A stretch of 64,000 nucleotides of DNA from NCBI GenBank assembly GCA_011009095.1, contig VTPC01090522.1, positions 1 through 64,000 of the forward strand. The letters run 5' to 3'. The notes beneath the pieces are model-generated. The model worked only from the letters and a program-made list of their open reading frames with translations. It did no database searches and had not been told where the DNA came from. Numbering within the stretch: position 1 is the first letter of the stretch; each line of letters opens with the position of its first letter. Position numbers and translations under genes: made by a program. Shown piece by piece: positions 9,585 through 20,341 of the stretch. The stretch comes from Ignelater luminosus. Its lineage: Eukaryota; Arthropoda; Insecta; Coleoptera; Elateridae.

Positions 9585-12500
9585 ATGTCTAAAGATGAAT
9601 TAAGTGCAAATAGACAGAGTTTACAGACGGAACCATTAAGTAAACAAGGAAACAGATTACCACAATATATTGTTGCAATATCAGGTAGACTGCAATTTGT
9701 AACTTAAGGATAAAAGTAGCATTTAAAATTGTTAAAGGACCGCATTTCCATAGTCTTTTGCTTTCTGCATTTTCGACCTGGAAGAATGTAAATCTTTTTT
9801 TGTTCCCCATGATGCATTCAACCGTACTGATTCCATTTCCCTAGGGTCTTGTATAACTGTTCCAGAAAGGGCCAAAGAAAAACAAATTACATTTTTTTTT
9901 TCTAATTGGCACCAAAAGCGGGCGCACACTGTTAACATCCATCTTGGCTTGTTGCCTCGGCTATCCTCTTTATTTAGAAAAAACATCCAGCTTGATCGGT
10001 TCACAGTTTACCGAGTTACGCATTTTTCTAAGTGGCAACCGATTCGCGTAGGTAGGGAAGTACTTCTAGAACACAGATCTCAAATATTATGTTGGTGGAG
10101 GTTGCAAAATTTCCAAATAGCCAATTTTTCGGGTAAATTTAAAGCTTTTTTGTTTATAACCGATTTATAACCAAAAATTCAATAATACTCGCAAATCCAC
10201 GGCGCACGGCAAAAACCAAATGCCCGTAACCATTATCTTACTCGAGCTCGAGTTTCACCTGCTGCGTCCTCTAGCGACCAAACTGCGACAAGTGGAAAAT
10301 TGCTTTGAATTGCATTAGAAGCACATAATAAAGCACAACCTTATTCACCAACGCTGTTTCGATATCTTTGAAACCCCACCCTACCGCCACCCCCGCATTC
10401 CCTTATGAATGCCTATGGACTCAAATTGAAAACTGTTTAAGGTAAAACACTCTTTGGATAATCTATAACACAAACGCTTGGTCCCAGATTGCTAAGATTC
10501 GCCATAAAGCCGCAGTTTATTTTTGCCGCTAAGTGTCATTGCGTTTACTTCGTGTGTACAGTGTAAATGTAAAACCTTATGCTTCACCTATCCTCCAAGT
10601 GAGGTAGAAATCCTGACTTATATCAATTTCTCGTTTTCAAAAAGTGCAAGATTTCCAGCTCTTCTGCTATTGGGTAATTAATGAGAAGCCGCAATATGGA
10701 GACCTACCCAGGACAGATCTTAGTCTTGTCTGAATGCGAGAGCTAAACAGTGGATGTAGATTATTTGATTCTTATGGTGAGTAATCAGTATGTGAAGGAA
10801 TTGGGTTATTTTACAACGAATGGAAGTGTTTTATTTTGCAAATGTTGTGAAGTTCTGGTAACAGCAACATAAAAGTAACTCAACACTTACAGACCGTAAA
10901 ACATCAAAGTGGTAAGAACAGAAAACACTAATTATTAGTTGCTGCTGTATCAAGTCCAGGACCTACCAATAGAATTTTATAGACTTGTGCACAACATTTA
11001 CACCTGCAAACATTCCCTTTGAAAAATTAGAAAATGAGACTCGCAATTTTTTGAAAAACACACTAAGCAAAATATTCCAGATAAATCAACAATAAGAAAA
11101 AATTACGTGCTGCTACTGTATCAAACTACACTAGAAGAATTAAGGAACAAAGTAAAAAAAACAAACATTTGGTTTTCTTTAGACGAAACAACAGATGTGA
11201 AGCAAAGATATATTGCAGATTTTATTTTTAGAATTTTAGAAAACAAAGAGGAGAAGGACAAATCATATTTATTAACAATGAAAGTTTTGGAAGGCAACTA
11301 ATTCTTTAACTATTGCTGCTTTTTTAATGTCGCGTTATGTTTTTTGTGGTCAGAAGAAATCCAATGTTCACGCGCGATGCAGCACTTTATGTACAGAAAG
11401 CTACGATTGAATTGCAAGTATTTTATAGAAAAATGATACATGTTACGTATTTAGCACATGGCTTACATCGAGTAGCTGAATTGATTCGCTCTATATCCCA
11501 AGGAGAACACGTTAATCTCTTCAGTAAAAAAAGTTTTTCTAAACGCTCCTACCCGATTAGCCACGTTCAGGGCCATTGCAGGCATCGATGTATCTTTACC
11601 TCCTTTGCCTACTATTACACGATGAGGTATCTTGATGGTGACTACAATGTATTAAGCAGAAGATTTTGAAATGATTAAAAGAGTTTTTAATGATCCTACA
11701 AAATGAAGCCCTGGACATTGTAAACAGAAAAGGAATTAGGGAGGATTTAGTTTTTAAGTATTTTAAGCAATTTCAAGTGTATTTGTGAAACAATTTTGCA
11801 GCTTGAATGCAAAGGGCCTTTATATGAAACGAAAGTGTGGACATTGTGGAGGGTGTATATCATAAATAAAGCAAATTTAAAAATAAAGTGTTTATAATAA
11901 AGTTGTGCGTAAAGTTTTAGATAAAAACAATCGGTTTAATAACTAAGTTAATATAATAAATCCCAACAAGAATTATTATTATTAAAATGTTTTTAAAAAA
12001 TTTTGAGAAAACAATAGCCATGCAGATTACTTGAGTGTGATGAAATTATGGTTTGTTTGCAACTCCTTACCACAATCTTAATATTATTATTTTAATTATT
12101 TAAATTAATTAAAGAGCTTATCATTGCAAACATTTGAAAGAATGTAACAATAGGAATTATTAAGTGGCTTAAGTTGTATGATATGACAAGCAATAAAAGT
12201 TTTAAAGTTGAATCCTGAAATTTTATAATCATATACAGATACAGTGTGTATCATGCAAGACGAACAGAATAATCTTTAAATATTTTATAAAGTTAGAATG
12301 TTATATTAACAATGCCATTATAAATATTACTTCTTTTCAGTGGGGCTAGGTTCAATAGCAGCTGGCACCGTACTAGGATGGACAGGCAACATAACCGAAG
12401 AACTGAAAAATGGAGAATTCAACGACATTGAAATAACCGACTTTGACTTAAAATGGATTGGATCATTTGCAACTCTTGGAGCTATGTTTATGTGTTTCCC

Positions 12501-13677
12501 AAGTGGAATTATGTGCGAAAAATTAGGACGGAAACTGTCGATGTTAACTCTTACTGTGCCATTTATCGTCGGATGGTTACTTATCATTTTTGCAAATTCC
12601 GTTGAAATGATATACATTGGAAGATTTTTAACTGGAATGGTCATCGGCGCATTTTTACCTTTACTTTCTTTATACATAGGCGAAATAGCTGAAAAGGAAA
12701 TTCGTGGAGCATTAGTAATACTCGCTGGTGTTGTGACACTTGGAATTATGCTTGCCTATATAATAGCTTATATGGTGAATCCTAAGCTTTATACTATTAT
12801 AGTAGCCACTTTACCTCTGTTATTTATGATCACCTTCTTGTTTCAACCAGAAACTCCTGTATATAGCATGAAACAAGGTAGAGAAGCCGAAGCTAGAGCA
12901 ACTCTAATTCGTTTAAGAGGAAGTTCGTACGATATAGATGCTGAAATTAAAGAGATCAAAGCAGTCATTGAAAAAGATAAAGAAAATCAAACTTCTTTTA
13001 AAGATTCTATAACGAAAACGAGCACAAAAAAGGCAGCTGCAATTTGTTTCAGCCTTATGTTTTTCCAGCAGGCTGGAGGTATTAACGCTGTAATATTTTA
13101 TACCAGCGACATTTTCTTGTCATCTGGGGCTAAATTAGATCCAAAACTTGCTGCAATTGTAGTGGGAGCCTTACAGTTTATTCCGACATTCTTTTCAATT
13201 CCAGTAATTGATAGAATTGGCAGAAGAATGCTTTTCTTAGTATCTAACCTTGTAATGGGCGTAGGTTTGATTATTCTAGGCGTTTTCTTCACATTATCTG
13301 AAAGACAGTTTGTCAATTCCCAAACTCTTGCGAATTTAGGCTTCATGCCTCTTTTGGGCCTATCACTATTCATTATAGCGTTTCCCTTAGGTTCCGGACC
13401 GGTTCCATGGATAATGTCAGCGGAATTATTTCCACCAGGAATTAAAGGTTTAGCCGTTGCAGCTACAAGCACGTTTAATTGGTTTATAGCTTTTATAATT
13501 ACAAATTTCTATTTTAATATAAAAGAGGCCATTGGAGGTGATGTAACATTTTATGTTTTCTCTGCGGTTTGTTTTATCGGAGCGGCTTTTGCAATTTTTG
13601 CTGTTCCTGAAACCAAAGGTAAATCGTTGTATCAGATTCAAATAGAGTTAACATATGTGGAAAAAAGGGTTACTTGA
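9585..13677 (+). CDS. Tret1-like: Facilitated trehalose transporter Tret1-like, gene 2
   Basis: Exon 1 (9585-9684) encodes a 33-residue cytoplasmic start ending GNRLPQYIVAIS. Exon 2 (12341-13677) carries the whole transmembrane body. Joined in phase 1 they give 478 residues. Motifs present: EKLGRK, GRFLTGM, GEIAEKEIRG (Gly where the paralogues have Ser), QPETPVY, QQAGGINAVIFY (QQ at residues 276-277), DRIGRR, PWIMSAELFPPGIKG, STFNWFIAF and PETKGKS. Sugar-contact positions known from GLUT-type porters are conserved. The 2656-bp intron is far longer than those of genes 1, 4 and 5 because transposon debris has accumulated in it. The C-terminal tail (LTYVEKRVT) is shorter than in gene 3. AATAAA lies near 13710. 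Substrate unknown. Confidence 0.92.
10780..11720 (+). pseudogene. hAT transposase relic inside the gene 2 intron
   Basis: Coding-like blocks in order: YVKELGYFTTNGSVLFCKCC (about 10790-10852), resembling the zinc-finger start of CGGBP1-type hAT proteins. Next is WFSLDETTDVKQRYIADFI (11170-11226), then RDAALYVQKATIELQVFYRK (11363-11430) and MIHVTYLAHGLHRVAELIR (11431-11490). The last blocks match the Asp-Glu motif and the 'HVTCLAHGFHRV' motif of hAT transposases. Multiple stops and frame changes show it is dead. The direction is the same as the host gene. Confidence 0.7.
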
Positions 13678-14400
13678 AAAGGATTGAGAATAAAAAGTTC
13701 AATCCATGAAATAAATTGTTTATTTTTATTTTTTTATTTTAGAGATTTTAGCGTACTATTGGGATTTAATGAACCTGTATATAATTTGTTAATTGTTGTT
13801 TGTGTTTTTTAAAGTTTTTGGATTAAACGTTCTTTAGATTTCAACCTGTTTTCTGGTTGTACATATTATTCTAGCATAGTCATGTTGTAATATTTACATT
13901 TTTAAGTTTGTTAAAATAAATAACTTTACTGGATAAACCACTGTTTTTAATATTATTTTCTCAGGAACCTTTTTTTTTATTGCATTGAAATCAAAACACA
14001 AGTTCAATCTGCATGTTAAAATTGGGCCCTCTTAAATAGAAAGTGAAGACATGCAAGGCGCTCAGGAAGACCAATGATTTAGGCAGCGGTAGATCGGATT
14101 ATGCCGAGATAGATTTTTTAAAATGCTAAATTACTTTTAGGATAAGAATTTACATATACACTGAAAAGATATCCTTGTCCTTCGAGAATCATTGGCCGTT
14201 TAATCTGCACTTGCATAAATCAGCTCCAGAATTTTAATAGAATATCATTCATTTTTGCCTGTTTGTATGCGATGGCGAGGAAATACTTTCCATGTTCATT
14301 GCCCAAAAGCTCTAGCTGACAGCTTTAATTCGTGATATTTGGCTTGCCGTGATGGAAGTCTAGGAAAGGATTTCTTAATATGAAATACACACTAATAGAA
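13678..14400. other. 3' flank of gene 2
   Basis: 3' UTR with AATAAA near 13710 and T-rich sequence, then spacer without a recognisable gene. Confidence 0.4.
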
Positions 14401-14691
14401 ATTGTAACGTAACCATGCGTTACATATAATCTTGACTATAGTTTAACTAGGACTCTAATGGTTTTAGGCCAGCTAAACCCAGTTGGTGGCCTTGAGCAAA
14501 GTTAAGGAGATTATACATACAATAAAACACTAAAGCTAGTCACTACATCTATTTAAGAAAAGCCAAGAAAAGTCAAAACAATAATCGGCGCCAGTAGATC
14601 AAGTGCAGGGAATGCAGAAATGTTAGCCTGCTACCGGTAAATTTAGATAAAAAAAAATAACGATAAAATTTAAGTAAAAACGAATTGACAA

Positions 14692-15297
14692 TGGGGTCGT
14701 TTCCTGAAATGAATTTATTGAAATCTAAACAGATATTATCATTCTAGACAGAATATATAGTTAATATCCATTAACAGTTATTTCCGTAATATGATAACTA
14801 AAGAGTTATAAGAAAATAAAATAATTTTTCTTTACTAGTGACGTCACAGTTCGTCGGTAGACGGTCTGTACAAATAGTAGAGCTGACAACGTCGCAATCG
14901 CGTTGTTGTGTCTCTGCTGTCATTCGTTAGTTGTCGGGTTTCTCCGCTTTGTCGATTTCAACCAAAGATAATATAATTATCTGTATTTTCTATGTCTGTT
15001 ATTGACTATTGTTTTGTGATTTAGTGGTTAGCGTATTTGTATAAAACGTTGTAAATATAATATATAATATGTATAATAACATAATACCGCATAACCTCAA
15101 CAATAAATTTCAAACTTCTAAGCGCTTCCTATATTACCGACAGCACTCCCGTTTTCAGCGTTGTCATATCGTCAAACTTAAACTTAAGTTGAAAAAAAAG
15201 TAAAAATAGAAGCAGAAAAAATCTAAAAAAAAGCCAGCGTTAATTTAAAGCGAAAGCAACCCAAATAAGCAAAATAATATTTTAAGAAACGACCCCA
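14692..15297. mobile_element. Nested non-autonomous element with GGGGTCGTTTC ends
   Basis: The ends TGGGGTCGTTTCCTG (about 14692) and TTAAGAAACGACCCCA (to 15297) are inverted copies of an 11-13 bp repeat. The insert interrupts homology between arm C and copy D, which supports a real insertion. It has no coding frame. Its middle (14840-14960) is GC-richer and promoter-like (TGACGTCACAG, a CRE-type octamer). Confidence 0.55.
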
Positions 15298-15881
15298 CTT
15301 AAATAATAATTTCAATAAAAACTTGTAAAACATTTGCAAAAACATTATCGTATAATTCATAATTCAGATAAATGTTTAAGAAGAAATATTGGATTCTTAT
15401 CAATCACTACACACTTGGTAATTTTAAGCTACAGTGAAAACAAAAAAATTTAAAAAATTTCAAATTAATAAAATTTCATATAAATAAATATTCTAAGATC
15501 AAAATTTTTATCCAAGAAAAATGAACAATAAACAAAGAATCTACTACTGTAATTATAACTTGTCAACTAATAATGATATTTAATAATGAATTTAAAAAAT
15601 AAAATTAAAGGTTTGTAAGCTGATCAAGGAGCTACTATAGGAGACGAGAATTTAAAAAAACACAAAAACTTACCACGGAAGAATATTCTCTGCAAAACAG
15701 ATCTGCTCGTAGAGGCAAAACAGCTGTAAAAAAGTAAATTACGAGAGCGACAAAACTTTCAATTTGCGTTCTATGTCCTAATAAGAATTTAAATTTGCCA
15801 GAAAAAAAAACTTTTTTTATTAAACACACAAAATTTGAGTCAGTGAAATAGAGTAAGAGCAAAGTTATTATCCATGTTGTT

Positions 15882-16382
15882 TTAAAAAAAATTATAAGTG
15901 CTTGGGAAGGACAATTTTCCATATTTTTTTATATTTAAGAAAATCTTAATTCTATTAAAGTTAAGCCCAGGTGAACCCATATGTGGATTTAGCAGGTGTT
16001 GTTCCCATATCAGAGGTGGCCCGTTAGACAGAACGCTGGATCCAGATTGCAATTGTTCTAATATGTTTTGTCCCAGAATATTAACTGATGAACGGCAGGT
16101 ACCAAAATCAGTTGCGATGCGTGGAAAAACTATCGCATCGCTCCAGAACCCCGCTTCCAAAAAAAAGCCCAATGTGTAGGGCTTCGCACACAATAAAACT
16201 ACTGGCCCTGCAACAGTCATATCCGACAGAACCGCCGGGTACAGACGGTCTGTAAACTCCTCAGGAAATTTAAATGCTCCAATAAAAGTCTCTGTTAAGA
16301 AATTTAATCCAAAAGTCAAGTAGCAAAAAAACGCTAAGAGAAAATTGGTAACTAACATCAATCTCATCATCGGGTTACCCAT
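15882..16382 (-). other. Unrecognised 166-codon frame in the arm of copy C
   Basis: Begins with a short basic start and a hydrophobic run (LMLVTNFLLAFFCYLTFGL), like a signal peptide or membrane segment. GPVVLLCAKPYTLGFFLEA and a polar C-terminal part with WEQHLLNPHMGS follow. It has no recognised domain and lies in a repeat. It may be the remnant of an element-encoded protein or a chance frame. Confidence 0.25.
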
Positions 16383-16879
16383 TTATAGCATCCACCAAGG
16401 TACAAGAAAAATAATTACACAATTTATCAAGAATTTACAGTAAAAAACTATAACCCTACTCGGATGATATAATCCTATTCAAATTTAATAACCAGATCTT
16501 AAGATTAAACAATTCAGCAAAAATTATCCCGCTAACAGCTGTTGGAATTCCATAATACTACAATGAGAAGTTAAACTAGACGTTGAAAATAATTATACCC
16601 TACATCCCGCTTGCTATAATAATAAAATTGCAAATTTTTTGAATCCTAATTGATTTCAAAAAAATAGAAAAGGGCAGTATCAAACACCTCTCCAAACGAA
16701 ATGAAACTATCAAGAAATACAAGAACACAACGAAAGCACAGATTAAACATAACACATGTAACGGAAGCAAAAAGTGACCGCTACAAAATAAATAAAATTT
16801 TACTAAATCTTTCTCTGTTTGACTGTAGACTGTTACTGCAAAAGCAGGTTCAAAACTTAGGATCTACATATACTAGTTC

Positions 16880-18800
16880 TATAGATATTAGGTGTATTAA
16901 GTGTAATAGTCGAGAGAAGCTTTTTACGGAACTTCTTTCTAGGTCGCAAAAGACACGTCGTTATCCTTATGGGCTTTGGCCATTGATGAAATTGAATGAA
17001 ACTGTAGTATGTTATAGTTTTTGATTCAATGATCAAAAACATTACCACTTTTTACTGGGGAGGGAGTATACTACTATGTAACTTCTAAAGTATAGTGAAA
17101 ACTGTTTCAAAAAACAACACGTAATACATACTAACTTAACCTTCATCCGACGCTTCACAGCTCCGTCGTACTAAAGTGATCGATTTCTCTAATTCTCTTA
17201 GGGAAGCCATTAGTATAGTCACTATAGATCACCGATCAACCATTCGATAGTTTTGGGCATTACCCTCTAACAGTCTTCCTACAGTGGCCTACATTCGGGT
17301 TTTACCCTTCATTAACTTTCTTATCAGCTACACTGATCAAGCTTTACGCTCCAACAAGTTTCTTTCAGTAGTCTAGTGAAGTTTCACACTACATTAAGCT
17401 GCCTACTGCGGTACACCTCCATTAACGTTTTTAAGTCAGCTATTTTTATAACTTGTTTACCAACAGGCTTCGCTCTCCATTAACCTTTTTATCTGTTATA
17501 TTCTAACACGATCCAAGTTTAACGCTCCCGTGAAGGTTTGCCTTCCATTAAGTCACTTACTGTGGCACACAATCGGGCTTTGAACTTAACTTACCCTTTT
17601 TAAGTCAGTTGTACTTTGTCTGACCTTCCAACGGGCCTCCTTAGGTGACCTAAAAACGGGCTTAGCCCTCCATTAACCTTCTTGTCAGTTATGCTCTAAC
17701 ACAATTTAGGTTTTACGTTTCAATAGACCTTTTTCGAAAGTCTACAATGGAATTCTGCCATATGCGGTGCCACACACTTGTACTTTGCTTTCCTGTAACC
17801 ATCTTATTTACACGTGGGCCCTCAGACAAGCCCCATTTAGTAATCTACAGCCGGGTTTAGCTCTCCATTAACCTTCTTGCAAGTTACACTCTAACACGAG
17901 TCACAATTCACGCTTCAATAGGCTTCTTTCAAAGGACTACAGTGGAGTTTTGCTCTCCATCAAATCATATACCGTCGGGTTTTGTCCTCCATTAACTTTC
18001 TTAAGTCAGTTATATTCTAACGCAGGCCAAGTTTCATCCTCCAACAGGCTCTCTTTGGTGACCTACAGTAGATCTTTGTTCTCTATAAATCTTATCAGTT
18101 GTACTCTTACAGAGGTCAAGCTTTACACTCTAACAGGGGTCCTTCGGCGGTCTACAGTGGGCTGTGCCCTCCATCAAGTTGTATACGGTAGTACACAGCC
18201 CAATTTTACCCTCTATTAACGTTCTTAGCTGGATGGATGGATTAAGCTTTGCTTTGCTTTTGTTAGAAGCATAGTGTCGGAATCTCTTGGAAGTACTCCC
18301 CTATCATCAATCAAAGTCCCATTACAGAAATGTAAGATACCTGTCAAGAAACCCAAAAAAAAATATGTGCCGAGATCGCCTGAAAGTACTTCCTCTAGCA
18401 TTACCAACAAACAAAGCTCTGTCTTGGTACCAATATTTGTCTCCGAAATATAAATAAAAAATAAAAAATAAACGAAAGACAATCGGTGGCAACTGAATGG
18501 TTTGAAAGCTATTCGCCTAGCACTAGCAACAATCTAAGTCCCATCTAATGCGACATCCCGTTCCTGAAATAAAAGATATCTGTTAAAAGGCCAACAGAAA
18601 ATCGGTGGTATCAGGTTTGATTCATTTCCAAGCGTTTTGCTTCTGAAGAATTTTGATCAGTAAGTGAAGAACTATGATATACTACAGTTTTAGCCAATTT
18701 TATCAAAGGCCAAAACTCATAATCATTGTTCAGGGTCTTTTGATTTACATACGCTTTTCGCATCTTCCATTTGAATCGATTGAAGGGGTTAGAAACTAGA
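16880..18800. repeat. Inverted-repeat-bounded block holding a degenerate satellite
   Basis: 16960-17040 and 18655-18735 are inverted copies, with GGCCATTGATGAAATTG-like and ACTGTAGTATGTTATAG-like text. Between them, 17100-18220 is a degenerate repeat array. Confidence 0.5.
17100..18225. repeat. Degenerate satellite array
   Basis: The phrases CTCCATTAACCTTCTT, AAGTCAGTTATACTCTAACA, CAAGTTTTACGCTCCAACAGG, CTTCTTTCAGTGGTCTACAG and GGGTTTTGCCCTCCATCAAG recur in changing order. CCATTAAC-type anchors occur near 17308, 17416, 17474, 17547, 17667, 17860, 17977 and 18211. Spacing is irregular (about 60-195 bp), so units have been deleted, fused or mutated. No coding frame. Confidence 0.75.
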
Positions 18801-20340
18801 CAGTTCAAAGTTTGGCCTCTTATGGGTTATTCTGATACTTTTACCACTAAATCAATGCCTTCTATCAGTGATTCTCAAACCTTTGTTGTGTACGTCCCTA
18901 TTTTGAGCTGAATAAACCTATTAATTAATTATCAGTTAGCTACAAGCCATAACCATATTTATGTTGACTCGTACATACCCACTTCAACAAGATTTTTTTC
19001 CATTTGTTTTTGTTACAAAGTCCGCTAAATTAGTAAATCACTCGAAAAGTTATACATCGTGGCAACGTCGCAACGCTACTTACCCGCTCGTTCAATTTTA
19101 TTGGTGAAAATCATAAACCAACAGACAGTGCGGTGCTGCATTTTGTAAATATACTAGAAAAAGAAGTGAATACCTAATGATTTTACGACCTCCTGACTGT
19201 TTCTGACGACTACCGGGTGTTATGCATCTTATTAGTAGGTTTGCCTGCGAAGAAAATTAAGAAGAAATGGGCGGTGGTTCGGAAAGCTTACCGGAGGTTA
19301 GCAAAGAGACAGAGTTATAAAATGTAGCAGGTCAATAAATTACTTGGGGCTACTCGATTGACAAAAGTTTGTTATTGGTAGACATTGTAAAAAGCTAACG
19401 ACCGAAACCGTATAGGTCAGCCAGAATAAGTGGGAAAAACTGGGAATTCAGGCTCCATGTTTAGGATGGTGTATGTTCAAGGTATAATGTCGATATTTAT
19501 ATACGAGGCAGGGATTTAGAGTGATAGATAAAAGGGCCCCAAAATGATAAAATACTTATCTTTTGACCATCTCTATGCAACTACGGAGTCTACTAAATGT
19601 AAGAACTATGCAAAAGATTTATAACTTGGAAACGAAGATTTTGCACTTGTATTTATTACTTGCTTTTCTAAATTTGAAATGGTTTGATATCAGTTAAAAA
19701 GCAACACAATGTTTACTTGGTTTTTTGATAATCACGTGCCCCGCAATTTGAGAATCTCTTACGTATAGTAATTGGTTTAAAATTTGCTCTTGTCCATACC
19801 AATCTGTACGTGTGCTTTGTAAGACTTACTGTAGCTTTTCCAACATGCACCACACTGATTTTGGTTATTTGCTACGTGTCCAAACAAGTAATGTTGCTAT
19901 TTCTCACTTAGACTGAGTTCTGCAGGTAAGTACAAACAAAGAATTCGTTGCTGACCTACCTGCTGTTAATGTTCGATTTATTGATATCTGCCAGGTGTTA
20001 AAGCTACTTAAAATCCGAAATGCTTGCTACTCCAGTCAGTAGCCTCAGACTTAGGTAAGAGTGCAGGAATAAGTATAAAGTGTATTAGTTATACACAGTA
20101 AGTGTAATTGTACTGTTGACTACTGGAACAGTAGCAATTACGTTTGTTGTGAATGAAAACAAGCAAATCATTCTAAATCAAAATTTTTATTTGGAAACGT
20201 AGCAATTCTGTACAAGCTATCTTAAAATTCAACATAACCTATAAAAAACAACACTATATCTACACATACAGAAAGACTACAAACAAAACTGAGTATGTAT
20301 TAATTTTCAAAATGACATTTAGAAACAAAAAATTTAGGGC
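18801..20340. other. Spacer and 3' side of gene 3
   Basis: No gene recognised. The last part is the 3' UTR of minus-strand gene 3, with a polyadenylation signal (reading AATAAA on the minus strand) at 20191-20186. Confidence 0.4.
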
Positions 20341-20341
20341 A

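Larger units (their letters stand above)
14401..16790 (+). repeat. Left arm of a long-inverted-repeat (foldback-like) element, copy C
   Basis: Starts ATTGTAACGTAAC with a small terminal palindrome (GTAACG, then CGTTAC). Landmarks such as GTTGGTGGCCTTGAGC and GATTATACATACAATAAAA recur at 33075-33115 and, inverted, at 26390-26460 and 36345-36400. Internal segments match copy D: 15300-15420 with 33300-33400, 16340-16620 with 34110-34400 and 16700-16790 with 34520-34600. A nested 0.6-kb insertion sits at 14692-15297. Two hydrophobic minus-strand frames (15882-16382 and 15635-15922) lie inside; I recognise neither. Confidence 0.7.

Noticed and set aside
12327..12677. Minus-strand frame of 116 codons opposite gene 2
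   Set aside because: The same antisense frame is open opposite genes 1, 3, 4 and 5 (for example 1051-1371, 21471-21749, 37427-37867, 44329-44589). It is a mirror of conserved codons in the transporter, not a gene.
13098..13472. Minus-strand frame of 124 codons in exon 2 of gene 2
   Set aside because: Lies wholly inside a clear coding exon on the other strand and has no recognisable domain.
17100..18225. CRISPR-like array
   Set aside because: Repeats are degenerate, of variable spacing and in a eukaryotic genome; it is satellite DNA.
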